A program made the position numbers and the translations under genes. The notes below the pieces were generated by a model. That model had not been told where the DNA came from, did no database searches, and was given only the letters and a program-made list of their open reading frames with translations. This document shows, piece after piece, positions 13,621 through 27,000 of a DNA stretch of 64,000 nt. This DNA is from Glandiceps talaboti (Eukaryota > Hemichordata > Enteropneusta > Spengelidae): positions 5,814,501 to 5,878,500 of the forward strand of contig NC_135566.1 in the NCBI RefSeq assembly GCF_964340395.1, written 5' to 3'. Position 1 is the first letter of the stretch; the number at the start of each line of letters is the position of its first letter.

Positions 13621-15445
13621 ACACTTTTCTCTTGACTTCCTTATTTGTGTAGAAAAGAAAAGAAGTCAGTTTTATCCCTTCTCTTTAACACTTAGTGATC
13701 TGAAACCTTAGCGAAAGCACTTGTGAAATGGACACGGCATGGAATGTACACAGTGTCCATTTCAGGAGCTTTGTTGTTGGATTCTTGTCTGTTCCCAGTA
13801 GATCTTTATCAAGTGTATACATGATACCAAGCCAAATTACACAACACCCTCATGATTTAGGTTGCTAAGGACGCTACACAGAACAATGCATATTATCAGG
13901 AGCATGTCAGCGGTGTACATTCCTAAGCATTGTGTGCAACACTTAAAACCTTATCCAATCTATAAAACCCCCTTTTTCATCAAACCACAAATAGCTCAGG
14001 TCAAAAATTGAAGGCGACGATTGTTGCGGAATTTAACAATTCGATCAAAAGCCTTGTAATCCAAGTATTGTATGCCAATAAAGTGCATAAAGTCGTGGTT
14101 GTTTCTTTGATTTGTGTAAATGCTGGGGTCATGTTTGATGTACTCAATATTATTTGCATAAGTGCTGTCACTTTGTGTGACTGTTCCAGTGACCAAAAAA
14201 AAATGAATGGACCTGACTGAAGTGTTTATTTGTTATTTAAATGGTTGAAAACTTGGCTTTATGGCATGTATGGTGGACAGAATAGTAGAGGGTAGGAGAT
14301 GACAAAAACTTGGAATGGTGTGCTGTGATGACTGTCAACATTATAAATAACACCATGTCTTGTTAACTTTTGTGATTTCGTAAATCTTTCTATTTGTAGA
14401 TGGTTTTTAAATCACTTAACATTAACTCCTTGGTGCCCCCCTTTCTTGCTGTTGTTAGGAAAATCAAGCCTTTCACTTGATTCTGTTCTTTTTATGAATT
14501 TGATGAGAAACACCCTCAAAAAGTGGTATCAAAGAGATTGTACACCACAAAAGTACAGAGAAAGGGACATCTGATTAAATTTATATCGCTGTAAACTGAG
14601 AAATTTCTGTGTACTTTGCAGAGGATGAAAATCTTGACAATATGTAGTGGCTGGAATGTCTTCCTTTAATACATAAAACAGGCTACCAGGCTCAATAAAG
14701 TTTATCTTTGGAAAGTAGTTGAAAACCTTACAAATTCTAAAAAAAAAAATTGTAGCAAAAACATCAAGTTTCTACTTGTTTTCGTAATGACATGTGCAGT
14801 TTATTTTACGAGGGAATCCTGGTAAAATATCGTGTAACTTGTGAAGTAGTGACTGATTGCTTATATCAGAAGCAAATTCAATACAATTAGTAAATTTGTA
14901 AATTTTGTACTCTAGATGAAGAGTGTTCATAAATTTCCTTTCCATCACAAGCAATACTGAGATGTCAAGATTATTTTTATGATGAATCAAACTACAATTT
15001 CCATTGTGGTTCGTTTGAAATAAATATTTTTATGAAAGTATAAGAAAAGTTAAGTAAAAAAAGTGAGTTCAACATATTCTACTAGTAAAGTTTGGAATTG
15101 TTATTGTGCAAAAGTACAAAATGAAAGATTGAAATAGATAAGGACCACTCCACTTTTGTTAGGGGTGACAGTGATTTATTGAAGGGGCGTCTGTAAACAC
15201 TCTTGTCTGATGTTGAGAGATGAGTGGTAGTAAAAAAACGTGGCAATCCCACGCACGAGTTTGAAAGTTTTCTGATGGATCGTTTCAAATGTGTAGAATT
15301 TCAAGCACGTGGATACAATACTTGACTGATTGAAACAGTGTGAAGCATTGTATCGGTAAATATTGCCGTCATCAGCCGTCAAATTTTGAGCTTTTATGTT
15401 CTTTAATGTGCATGCACAAGTTTTCACAAGTTTTTAACCTTTGGG

Positions 15446-15783
15446 GTGAGAATGTCCAATAATTTATTTATCAAATCAATTCACAACATTGTAATTGCTC
15501 TTCAGAAAGGCCCTGAGAAAGGATTAATGATGTTAGAGTTGAATTGGCGGACTACAAATATAACAATATTGTTCAAACTCTGCTCAGAACTACCCCAATC
15601 GTTGCTTGGAATCCAAGCCAACTACCAGACATGTCACTTTCTGAAGGTGATATACTAGAACAATTAGGTATTATTCCCCAATATTTTTCTTCATTTAAAT
15701 ACAAGAGACCTGAGGGACCTCGTCACTTTGATTCGAAGATGAGAAGTGACGAAACCCTTAGGTCATTGTTAGTTTCTGGCTGA
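15446..15783 (+). other. Unassigned protein-like ORF pair with a one-base frame change
   Basis: One frame starts at 15446 and reads sensibly (MRMSNNLFIKSIHNIVIAL...) to about 15520. The next frame, open from 15517, continues with a hydrophilic protein-like peptide (…DYKYNNIVQTLLRTTPIVAW…, then …EGPRHFDSKMRSDETLRSL…) to a TGA at 15781-15783. Joining the frames near 15517-15522 gives about 110 residues. I do not recognise the sequence and see no convincing splice sites or poly(A) signal. It could be a decayed gene fragment, a transposon-derived ORF or chance; many open frames of similar length occur in this AT-rich DNA. Confidence 0.2.
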
Positions 15784-17955
15784 ATTAAGACAAATATTTT
15801 GAGAATGATATAACTATACCTGTGCAAGCATATAGTTTATGTAAAATCGGGAGGAGTAATGGTGACTTTGAACATTTTGACTTGTATTATGATCATGTGC
15901 ACCACAGCTAAATGACGCAGACACATTTTGTTCTGACAAGGTATAAATCCAATATTTTTGGTGTGAAGATCATGTTCAACCTATTAAACCTGTCTACTCA
16001 CTAGTTCTGTGACTCTGCTACACTTGCCATGTATACATAGACAGAGGTTGAGAGAATGAGTAAAGTAGAATCACAAATCCTGGGCATAGACAGGCTACAT
16101 TTTCAACCTGGCTTGTGTGTAGTATAATATCCTAGAATCTATACTTACACCTTGACACTTCACTTTGTAAAATGTACATGTTTTAAAGAACTGACTACCA
16201 CGTATTCAATTTTCAAGACTTTAGGCTACTCTAAACCATTCTGTTAATGGAATAGAAAATAACAAGATGACCAGAAAGACACCTACATTAACCTGGCCTT
16301 GGAAGATTTGACAAAAATATATCTTGAAGAAAAGGAAGATGATATTAATGCTACTATATTGTAGAGAAACTATATCAATGTGAATTCAACCACTTTTAGT
16401 ATCCAGGTTTCCATAGCAACGGGAAGATAATCACCTTCATTTTGGAAAGTGCTCGCAGTATACACATAATCTTTTATGTTATTGATTTGAAATTTTATGT
16501 AGAAAAAAAAAAACGTTTTGAAAAAAAAATATAATGTCTGAGCGAATATTTTTTTCATTTGATGAGCAAAAGTTAAATGCATCTTACATGTACTATTGTT
16601 ACACTATATCACAGTACTTGCGATTTGAATTTTCACTGCGTTTCTAGAAAAAATGTAATATTTTCGTGTTTTCAGTTCTTCTTGATTTCATATTGAAAAT
16701 TAACTTTTGTAGATTTTAGAATAATTATATCAGAATTTGTTTTTCGTGTGTTCAGATGAGGATGAATGTGTGTCGGTATAAAAGTTAATCAGAAACGTAC
16801 ATGAGATGTTGAGGGAGTAAGATACAAGTTAGCAGTTATTAGTGTTGTCTAACGGTTACTAAGAAATATTGGCACCAGCTTGTATAAGGTGATAAATTTT
16901 ATTACATTTTGTTTTTATTTTGTGCATGGATAACAAAACAGAACAATTCCCATTTATGCAGACTTAGTAAGAAAAAAAGTAAAAGAAAAATATATACACC
17001 GAAAAATGAATTCTAAAACTTAATACTTTCAAAGTACATAAAGACAATTTTATTATTTAGGAGAAAAAAAACAAAGAAACACAAAAAATGTAAGAGAAAA
17101 AATTCACAAAAACTAATGAATACTAAAACATTGTAATTATTCTCACCACAATCTAACCAGATATAATAAATAAAAGGATGAGCTATTAATGTACTTCTTT
17201 TTTTCTCTTTAAGCTAATGTACTTCTGATATGTTAATTGATTAGTTTAATATCCATAGATATATAGAGACTTGAGGAACAACTGATTACACTCGCCATAC
17301 ATCTCTGTAGTATAGTTACTAATTATTTTGATGTAGGACTAAAAAGTTCAAAACATGTTATTTTTATTCCATTTAGTATTTCACAGTTCAAATGTTAAGT
17401 AATAATATTTACATTTGGATTAAAAATTAGTGATCCCTGTGGTACGTTCAACTATAGATAAATTTGGACTTTTCGTCTGTGTGACACAATGACAGCTGTC
17501 TTTTTAGTACAATCATTGCTTTGTACACTCCTACTACACTAGACTCATCATCATTGATTCATGTGTAGCCACTACGTGCGTTACCATGCTGCCACTCAAG
17601 TGGGGGAGGCCCTGCAAATTTGTTTGCACATGTCAATTTCATCTCCATATGTCCATTTCAACATTACATGATTTTGTTTCCACAAGTTTGTAATGTGTGA
17701 CAGCGTCCGATGTGTCGCCGTCGGGGGTAAATCTGTACTGGGCTGAAATAAACATCTACCTGAAACAAACATGTCAATGTTTTCCAGGCATATATTTCAG
17801 TTATGTTTTGACCTTCAGTTTTGATCATTGCCCCAGTGCAGATTGACTTGCCGACACTGGGGGCTACCTTTATGAAGTTGAAATTAAAGGTTTGTTTACA
17901 TTGTCATAGCAACACTTCATGAGTGGGTTGTAAGTCGCTAGTGTTGTCCTCCTTC

Positions 17956-18012
17956 AGTTTGCCACTATGACCAACTTCCCAACCACGGAACTATAATAAG
18001 TCATCATCCAAA
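17956..18012 (+). promoter_or_regulatory. Probable 5' leader of the main gene
   Basis: A pyrimidine-rich acceptor-like sequence (CCTCCTTCAG) ends at 17957, so the leader may begin at a splice junction from an unseen non-coding exon. A candidate donor lies in a CpG-containing stretch near 17726. An in-frame TGA at 17968-17970 closes the frame upstream of the start codon at 18013. An out-of-frame ATG at 17967 opens a tiny uORF (MTNFPTTEL) ending at an in-leader TAA, which could dampen translation. Confidence 0.4.
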
Positions 18013-18067
18013 ATGGACACCATGGTGGAGAACTCTGATACAAATTCTACAACTAACACAAGCTCTG
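18013..18067 (+). CDS. Exon 1, start codon and Ser/Thr/Asn-rich N terminus
   Basis: ATG at 18013-18015 in a favourable context (AAAATGG), with an in-frame TGA 45 bases upstream, so this is the first possible start in its frame. A second in-frame ATG follows three codons later. It encodes [18 protein letters not shown] and one base of a Gly codon. The donor at 18068 is GTGAGA. The intron to exon 2 is only 128 bp. Confidence 0.8.
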
Positions 18068-21000
18068 GTGAGACAATCAGGAATACTAAAAACCAGTTTT
18101 AGATTTGTATTGCATTATACAAACAATAAGTAGGTATAAATTGTTGAGGGTTTAAAACCAGTTTAACTGTAATATTTGGTTGTGTTAACTTGCAGGCAGT
18201 GCAACATACTATGACATAGACCCCAACAACAAGGTCAAAGAGAAGTCCAGTGCCAGTAAACACAAGAAAAAGAAAATGGACGGATCAGATGCCGATGGTG
18301 AATGGAGTGAGGGGGATAATGAAGAAGAAGTCATTCAACAAGGTTTGGATTTAATTAGATAGATTATACAAGTTTGTACGACCATTACAAAACTCAGATA
18401 ATATTCTAAATATGCTGATTTTTGATATGCTCATACAAACAATGACTTCTGTTTGCCAAATTTAGCAAAATATGGAATTTTTTTTTCTATTAGATTTAGG
18501 GCACATCGGTATGGAACATAACGAGAGCTACTTTTTGTATAATTTTACACAAGGAGTCGTAGGAATGTATGTTTGATAATCCTACTAGTATGCCCTTGGT
18601 CCAGATTATATACAGTTTGTTCTTTGGTAAATTTTTTGGACGGCTGCCCAAAATGAGAGCTATAAAGTAGTTCTCAACCTTTTCTCCACTGGTAGATTTT
18701 TCCTCCATTTTCAGATTAACCTAGCAAACAGTCCAAACAGTCTGTGACATGCTTGTTAAATTTTTACACATACATTGGTTACTGCTGAGCGATATTTAAA
18801 CCAGGGATCACACCTTCAGACCCCAGCAGTAGTGACTACACCATAACAGTCCCTCTGAGACATGTGCTTACATGCATATGCATTAATTTTGTTGACTTTG
18901 GAGTGATTTGTACAGCTTCTGTGTGTTTAAGGTATTGGGTCAAAGTCTTTTGTGACCCCCCCATTGACCATCCCTATAGGGATTCTCCAGCCATGGTCAC
19001 AGACAAAGTCAAAAGGTTGCAATTCCTGTTAACTGTAGATTCACAAGTGTCTGCATTGGAGGGTGTGAGGGCAGACAACCTTAAGGAGTGTGACAACTTT
19101 CATAGATAATATATGTACATATGTGATCGTTGTTTCACTTTCTTGTAAGAATTTATGATTAGGATTACATACACCCCATTTCTTTAGCCTGGTGACATTT
19201 TAAAGTTATATTCAGGAACTTTTATTATAGTAACTCAAATATCATGTAGTACTTACACTTTGACACTAAAATTCTCTTTAGCTGAAAATCTGAAAAAATT
19301 TAAATCCTGTCATTAACCTGTTTTGTCCTACTCAGTAAGATTTCCATCTGTTTTGAGTTTTTGTTGTTGAATTAAGTCACAATAAGGTAATAACATTTGG
19401 GCTATTAATGTCCCAAAGCTAGATAATAACCCCCCCCCCCCCCCCCCAACCCCCAACCCCCGGGAAAATAATGGGAGGGGGTACATTTGGTAAGTACATT
19501 GTACATTTGAAATATGTAAATTAATGCTTTTAAACTGCCCTCATGTAAAATATTTTCTGGTGAAAGGGAAAGTAAGTAGATAAAAATGTTATTTCCCAAC
19601 ACAATTTCGAAATAGATGTATTACATAAACATACATGCATAAAAGTTAGATATTTTGTATTATGAAAAAGAAAAAGAAAAAGTAGAGGTGATAAGAATAG
19701 AAATAATGTGATTAATGTTTCTTGTTTGAAATGATATCAGAGATAAGTCTGTAATTGAATTATTATGGTTTACATTAATTCAGATCTAACTTGATGGATT
19801 GTAATGTTCAGCAGGTGTGACATTCTAAATTTCTTATGTATTAATAAAATCTTTCCGAATCATGACCTTCATTCAAAGGCAAATGCCACTCTGAATTATA
19901 GGGGCCCTTGGTTCAGCACATGCATAGGAGATCTCCTAATAAAACAGTCACCACAATGCAAACAAAAACCAAAGCAGGGTGCACTCAGGGGTTGAAGCTC
20001 AAAATATTAGATTTGTTAGTAATGGTAAGACTTGAATCAATAAAATCTTCAATAAAGTCCACATATTCCCTCTAAATGATATTATGGAGTTACTCGTCAT
20101 ATGAATCGTTAGAAAGGTTACATACGTATTCAACTATTCCAAGTGAGGTGTGAGGTCCCTCAATCCCCAAAATGACCAGGTTGTACTTGGTCCCTCCACC
20201 GCCATCCTCAAAATGACCAGGTTGTACTTGGTAAGTTGATACCCACCCTCCCTCCCCAAAATGACCAGGTTGTACTTGAAGTTGATACCCACCTTCCCTC
20301 CCTAAAATGACCAGGTTGTACTTGGTAAGTTGATACCCACCTTCCCTCCCCAAAATGACCAGGTTGTACTTGGTAAGTTGATACCCACCTTCCCTCCCTA
20401 AAATGACCAGGTTGTACTTGGACCCATTCTTCATCCCCTAAAATGACCAGGTTGTACTTGGTATCCCCTCCCCCCCCCCCCCCCCCACCTTTATTCCCTA
20501 AAATGACAAGGTTGTAAGTGGTACCCCACCTCTATCCTCAAAATGACCAGGTTGTACTTGGACCCACCCACCAGGGGAAATGACAACAGCGTTCATTGAT
20601 TTCCCTCTCTCTGTTACTGGGGATTCCACATATAAACCAAAACACTGATGGAACTTTAACAAGTCAACTCAAGATTTATTGAATCCATTACAATCTTGAT
20701 TCAATCATTAGTGTCACAAAACTCAAGTGTTTGGTTATATTTCCATGGCATAAATATGTGTGATCGATCAAAAGATGGATTGATTAATATATGATTCAAG
20801 ATTGATTAATAGACAAATTGATTATCAGATATCGTTATTGATTGATTAATTGATTGATTTATCAATTGAGAGGCCTCAAATTTACCAGTAGTTAATAAGG
20901 GTGTAACACTAAACGTCATATCCAGACTCCAACTTGTAAAAAAGCACTGATATGTTTGCTTGAATGAAGTAACCTAAGGAAAGACTTCACACAATGACAA

Positions 21001-24000
21001 AATTAGGTAAATTGTGTAGTGATACTAATTCAGATCAATAGAAAAATGTAGCTGAAACTGTTCACTTGGCAAAATCTGACTACTAGGTGTAAAAGTAATG
21101 GATGATGCCTCGTAGCAGAAAGGTTTTGATTTAAGAAAGGTTGATACAGGAGTCTAGGAATAGTATCTATCCTGTGAATTTCATGCAGTTCTGCCATTCA
21201 TTATAGTAGTCTATTTAGACCTATGGCGATCAACAGAAAACTGTAGCTGAAACTGTTCACTTGGCTGAATCTTACTACCAAGTGTACAAGTTGAATTCGA
21301 GACTGATTGATTATGATAACGTGTATAGATTGATTGATCAAATGATTGATCAATTGATTGATCTATTGATTTTCCAAACGAATAGATTAATTAATTTAAT
21401 AAAAAAAGAGAAGTCTTGCATTGTGCTTAATTCTAAAATTCCTATATACCTGTTTGTTTTTAAACTCAAAACTAAATAAAATAATATGTTTTTTTAAAAA
21501 TGGAAATAAAATAATGAAATAAATTATGTCAGAGATTCAGGGTCACCGTTAGGTCACTGTAGATTTATCACTGATTCTGTTCAACCCAATGCTTAGATAT
21601 CAGTATTTACTCATTTGTATATATTTAGCATGACGTTGATCAGTGAGAGTATTTTCGTCACAGAAATGTTTTTGGTTACATGGAACTTCAACTCTATTCT
21701 TTCAACTCGATTCTTAGACTTCTAAACTAAATAGGTACAGATAATCAAAAAATGATATATCTGAACTTTGATATTTATTTCTAATTTACACTTTGTCATG
21801 ATATTGAATTCATTCATAAATAGCCTCAGACCACATCTATTTGTAGACAGTTTAGGGCTGATCAGAGTGTCCATGGTGAAAATGTTCTCTCTAGGCAAGG
21901 TTCAAGGTTTTGTCTGATCACTGGCTGTTTAATATGTCTGACATTACAACAGACAAACAAAGGATAAATCAAGACTTACACTTGTACAAGTTCACTCCCA
22001 TTGTGCTGTCCAATCTACCTAACAACACAATATAGAGGGGTTGCCATAACTCATTTCCAGGGCATAGGTACAGGTAATCAAAAGTTTTTACATAAATTAC
22101 TACTGAGTCTTTAAACTGTAATGCAATTAATTTGTATAATATATGCAATTTGTGTTTGTAAACTAAAATTAGATAGTAGCATCATTTGTACCAGAGTATT
22201 GGATAATTAGAATTGTCCATTTTGATTTTTTTAAAAAGTAAAAATTTTATATCAATGGTTGAAAAACTGAATATATGGGACTTGGTTTGATAGTTATAAA
22301 GTTATGAAGTTAGGCTAGAACTGTTTCAACACTACCTGTCACACATTAGTCTGTTAAATATGTCATATGTCGAGGCACCTTAATAGTTATCGCAGTAGTG
22401 CCCCATTATCAGGGCACCCTCCTTGCCTGTAACAGTTCCAAAAGTTTGCATTGGAGGCCTGATGACAACAAACACTGATAATAAGGTGATACAATCTAAC
22501 CTCCTAAGTTTGTACACTTCAATAACCTGATTAAAATAAAACATGTACCAGTTATTCTATTAAAGGCTACAATTTATCATTGCTGGTGATCAGAGCAACT
22601 AATTCATGCATTGTGGGCTGATCACTCCCTCAGGTATTGATTAATTCTCAGCTGGTACCAATACCATGGCAACCAAGCTCAAGGTACAAAGGCATTGTCT
22701 TCACATGACCTTCAAAGCCTGAAAAAATGAGGTCAGGTTATCGTAATATCCAGATAAACCGAGATGGTACTTTGTAGGATTTATTTGACATTATGAACTT
22801 AGAATTGGCTTAACAGTAGCTCTTTAAAATAAATGTATGTTTGGTGAAATAATTTGGTTCCTACCCACTAGTTCTTGATGCCCATTTTTTAGGTATGATG
22901 GAATTCAGCTGGTTATATTTGGAATTCGGGTAAAGGAATTTTTTATATACATTATTGATGAATGACTCACACTATCAGCTCAAAGAACAGTTCTTTTGTC
23001 ATATACATGTAAGAGTTAGTATATATTGGCATAGACATAATGTAACAGACGAAACTCTCCTGAAGAAGAAAAAGTGAAATATGAGTATGTGTGAACTTCA
23101 TTTGAGATTTGTAATGTCTATGTACAGTTTTAGTAATATTTGCACAATTTTTGACACAAAACTAAAAAATCAGTATTTCTGAACACTTCATTATTGCAAG
23201 TGTAATAAACAAGCAATCTTAATTTGCATAATATTATATAAAGGGATAAACTATTTTAAAGTTTACATAAAAAACAAATCATATTGTAAACAAAAGATAA
23301 AGTGGGTCTTATGAGAAGAAATATAGAATATTAGAAAACTATATATTTTTATCTGCAGTATAAATCACACGATTCATATAAATAGTTCATCAAGTTAAGT
23401 AGTAGTGAGTTTTTGATCTGTCATGGTCAACGATCCACTTCAAGTCCGCTACCTCGCTGAAGAGGATCAAGAATCAGGTTGGATTGAATTCTCAATGACA
23501 CTCCACAGAGTTGAAATGTTTGTATAAAAATATTTTTCTGATATATTCTGCCGAATTGGAAACTACCCCCAGACAAAACTCCCGTTCAGTATTGTAGATT
23601 GTAAAGAAGTATACAGAATTCAAAAAATTTAAAATAGACTAAGAAACAAACCTCACTTCCATGCTCATATTTTAACAAATCTGTCCCAACAGGTGTGCAA
23701 AATAAAATGTAAAATAAAATTATGGTACATTGTATGTAGAGATGTTTCCAGAATTCAAGTTTATATCTAGGATTTTGAAACTTGAACCAGACTGAGAATT
23801 AAACTTCATGTCCATGGTCAAATTTCAACAAACCTTTCCCATAGCCCAACAGGTGTGCAAACCTAAAATGTCAAAACTTGGACAAGACCCAAATGATCTC
23901 ACCTGTTGAATGGGGTAATAACCAATAATTTACAATGTTAGTGACTCCCGCTGTCAGAAATTGAGATAATACAGTAATGACTTCTATACGTTGTCTAGTT

Positions 24001-27000
24001 GTTAACCAATCAGTTGATCCGTTTTGACCCAAATTTGTCAACCATGTTATATTTTACAACCATAAAATTGATTGTTCAATCCACCTGTTTTATTGGAATA
24101 AGTTTTGTAGTGTAATAAAAAAGTCTAATAACGTGAGGGAATAACAGGCAATATGTTATTATTACTCACAGGTAATATACTCAGAGCGTGGTCATTTATA
24201 CGACTTCTATGCATGCACTGTAGATATTAAACCACATTTTCAAAGAAAGGTTTTAGTGATTATAACCCATTTTCAGATATAATGAAGGGAAAGTTGCATA
24301 GTATGTTTTTATAGTTTGAGTTTTGATATTCTTAGTCAAATGGTTAGAGTGGTTAGCTTGGAATCTGCAAGTTGTTGGTTCAAGCCTCACCATGATTGTG
24401 TTTCTGGATGGTTGAATTCCTAGAGAATGATTTGAATCATGACTGTGATACAGTCAACCCAACTGTATAAATGAGGACCTGGTAGGATAGAGGTTGGCAT
24501 GCGAAGGATATCATCCTGTGTGTACCCCAGTCAACCCAGCAGTATAAATGAGGACCTGGTAGGATAGAGGTTGACATGCGAAGGATATCATCATATGATA
24601 TGCGCTATCAGCTGCAATGGATTGTACACTCGAGAATGTGTTGAGGGCATGTCAAGGACTTTGTGCCATTATAGGTCCATACCATTATATAGTACTTCAA
24701 CCAGAATGATGGAAAGTACCATATCAAAATTGACAGTTGTACAATTCTCAGTACCTGAAGTAGAATATTACTACCGAGGTTCATCATAAAAATAAAAATC
24801 ATTCAATTTCTTGGTCGACACTATAACTGCCGCACCACGTGCTTCAAATACAAATTAAATTACATAGGCACACATAAGAATAAGTTGACCTTCTTGTCGT
24901 TTGACCCGTTAGCATAAGGTGAAAAGCTATTGCAGATTCTTAGGATTAGTAGTTCTTGGCTGGCTGTCTGTTCAATATGAAATCACCAGGTATCCATGAC
25001 TTTTCAACATAAAAAATGAAGCACATTGATGAATGGTATTGATTTCCAGTATCTAAGTTATTTATTTTACTCATTACCCACATTGTACACCTCACTAACA
25101 TCTCTATATGTTGATTGTACAACAATTTAATGGTTTCTAATGACAAACAAATAAACCATTAGTAAGACTACATCACATTATTATTCATTTTATCCTCATT
25201 ATCAATCTTACCAGCTGTACAATATTCACATTGATCTCACAATTCTTATTTGCGTTATGGAACTTGAAGAATAACATAATTGGTTGTAACATACAACAAA
25301 TGTATGGTCAATTGAATGAATGCTGTTTTTAGAGAGTAAAATGGGATATAAAATTGTCATAAACTAATCTGCTTTTATATGGCAATGGTGCCTCACAGAA
25401 TTCAAATAATTTGTAGTTGCATCAGTGTAAAAAATTGCTCTGTTTCTTTTAGAATGGGGCATTACTTGTCTGAATATTTTGGGGTCAAATTTACAAAACA
25501 AAACAACACATCATCAAAACCAAAAAATGAAAAAAACAAGCAAATATTCTGTACAATTGTTTTCTTTTGTCTTTTAGTTGGAGTAGAATATGGGGGAGAG
25601 TAGGTAATATTTGGGATGGGATTGGGTGGGATTGGTATTACTATTGTTAAACCCCCAAATGCGTATCATTTTTCTGCAAAATTCAGCTGTTTGTTACAAT
25701 AAGTCAGTTTCTTATATACAAGTAATACTAATATTATTTACACATAGTAAGTCAGTAAGTCTTGAAATTTGAAATATTGAAATACTACACACTATTGAAA
25801 TTTTGGAACTGCAGGTGAACTTGGTGTGGACAAAAACTTCCATTTTGTTTTCGCAAAAATTTAATATGTGCCGTATTTGAATTGTTTAGATTTCAATGTT
25901 GGGACAGTGATTAGTAACCTACACAGATAACCTTGCATCTATATATATGTAAGGTAAATTATACCAAATAAAACACATTTGTAAACTTCCCAAGTACAAG
26001 TGCACCAGAGAACAAAATAGGCAGTCAATGTTGACATCAGGTAATATTGAATAAAAAAGAGAACTGAGTTTTTCTGACTAGAGAAGGAAAGTTAATCTCC
26101 AAGTTCATAGATTCACTTCCTTTGGAAAAAAAAAACTAGCCTGTATGGATGCTATAATGTTGCTATGCAACAAGCCCAGAAATAAACATGTTCAAATTGT
26201 GAAAGGTACAACATACATCTTTCACCTTGCATGTAGTAATACAAAGAAAAACATAGTGTCTCTAACTAAACCATGTTAAAGTCCAAATTCAACTGTTGAC
26301 AAGCAACTCTAATATTTATTCTTGTATGTGTAGTATTTATGTTTGGTATTTAGGAGATAGCTATCAACGATTTGACATTTTGGCTCTCTGCCATCGTTTT
26401 CTAGCGTCCTTTCACACTTCAACTTAAATTATGCACTGTTTTCTAATAAAGGTTTCTATCCGACATATTTGGGCTATTTTTCTCAGGTCGGTTGGTCTAG
26501 CAGACCTAAATCAAGTCTTTGAGATTGTCAATTGTACGACAGCGTAGCCAAGATACTGAGAGCCGAAAAGTGGGAATGTGTAGTGTGATCTTTATGTTGT
26601 TTCATCAGATCTCATAAATTCTTCTTCGTTTGAGATCTTCAAGGAGCATGTTGGAATAACTAGACTGAGATTTCCAGATATCAGTACTGCCCTTTCAGAG
26701 TAGAATTCTATTAAGTACTTATAGCAAAGGTTAAAAAGAATTGACTAGAGTGATGAAAAATTATCTTTACTCAGTGCTTTTGCTAGGCTATAAGAACCTC
26801 AGTTATACGTAGAAAGAAATAGATGTGAAGAAAGGTACTTTCGATAAATTTGCATCTATGAAGTGGTGAGAACTGAAACATACTCAGAAAATTGTCATTA
26901 AAGTTGCACTAGCCAAAACTGAAACATTTTTTAAAACCGTTTTCTTCTAATGACTTAATCATAATATCGTACATTTTGCACAGTATTCAATCCCCTGTTC

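Larger units (their letters stand above)
1..17955. other. Intergenic or upstream region, no supported gene
   Basis: I find no exon chain on either strand. Open frames here are short (up to about 120 codons), mostly overlap other frames on both strands, and lack paired splice sites or recognisable domains. The stretch is AT-rich and carries diverged tandem repeats (6100-6410, 11497-11625, 12655-13620), a (CAGA)n tract and a (CA)n tract near 9859 and 10144, and a hairpin at 3121-3240. One protein-like ORF pair at 15446-15783 is described separately. The last few hundred bases (about 17560-17730) are richer in CpG than the surroundings and may belong to the promoter or 5' leader of the gene that follows. 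A distant gene's exon could have been missed. Confidence 0.6.

Noticed and set aside
18864-19109. Plus-strand 81-codon ORF in intron 2
   Set aside because: No phase-1 acceptor in frame and no donor; composition does not resemble the flanking exons.
20090-20434. Minus-strand repetitive 114-codon ORF
   Set aside because: Explained by the 48-bp satellite whose unit is a multiple of three; no splice or promoter evidence.
24333-24390. tRNA gene
   Set aside because: A and B boxes are present but no acceptor stem or complete cloverleaf can be drawn; the following body fits a SINE.
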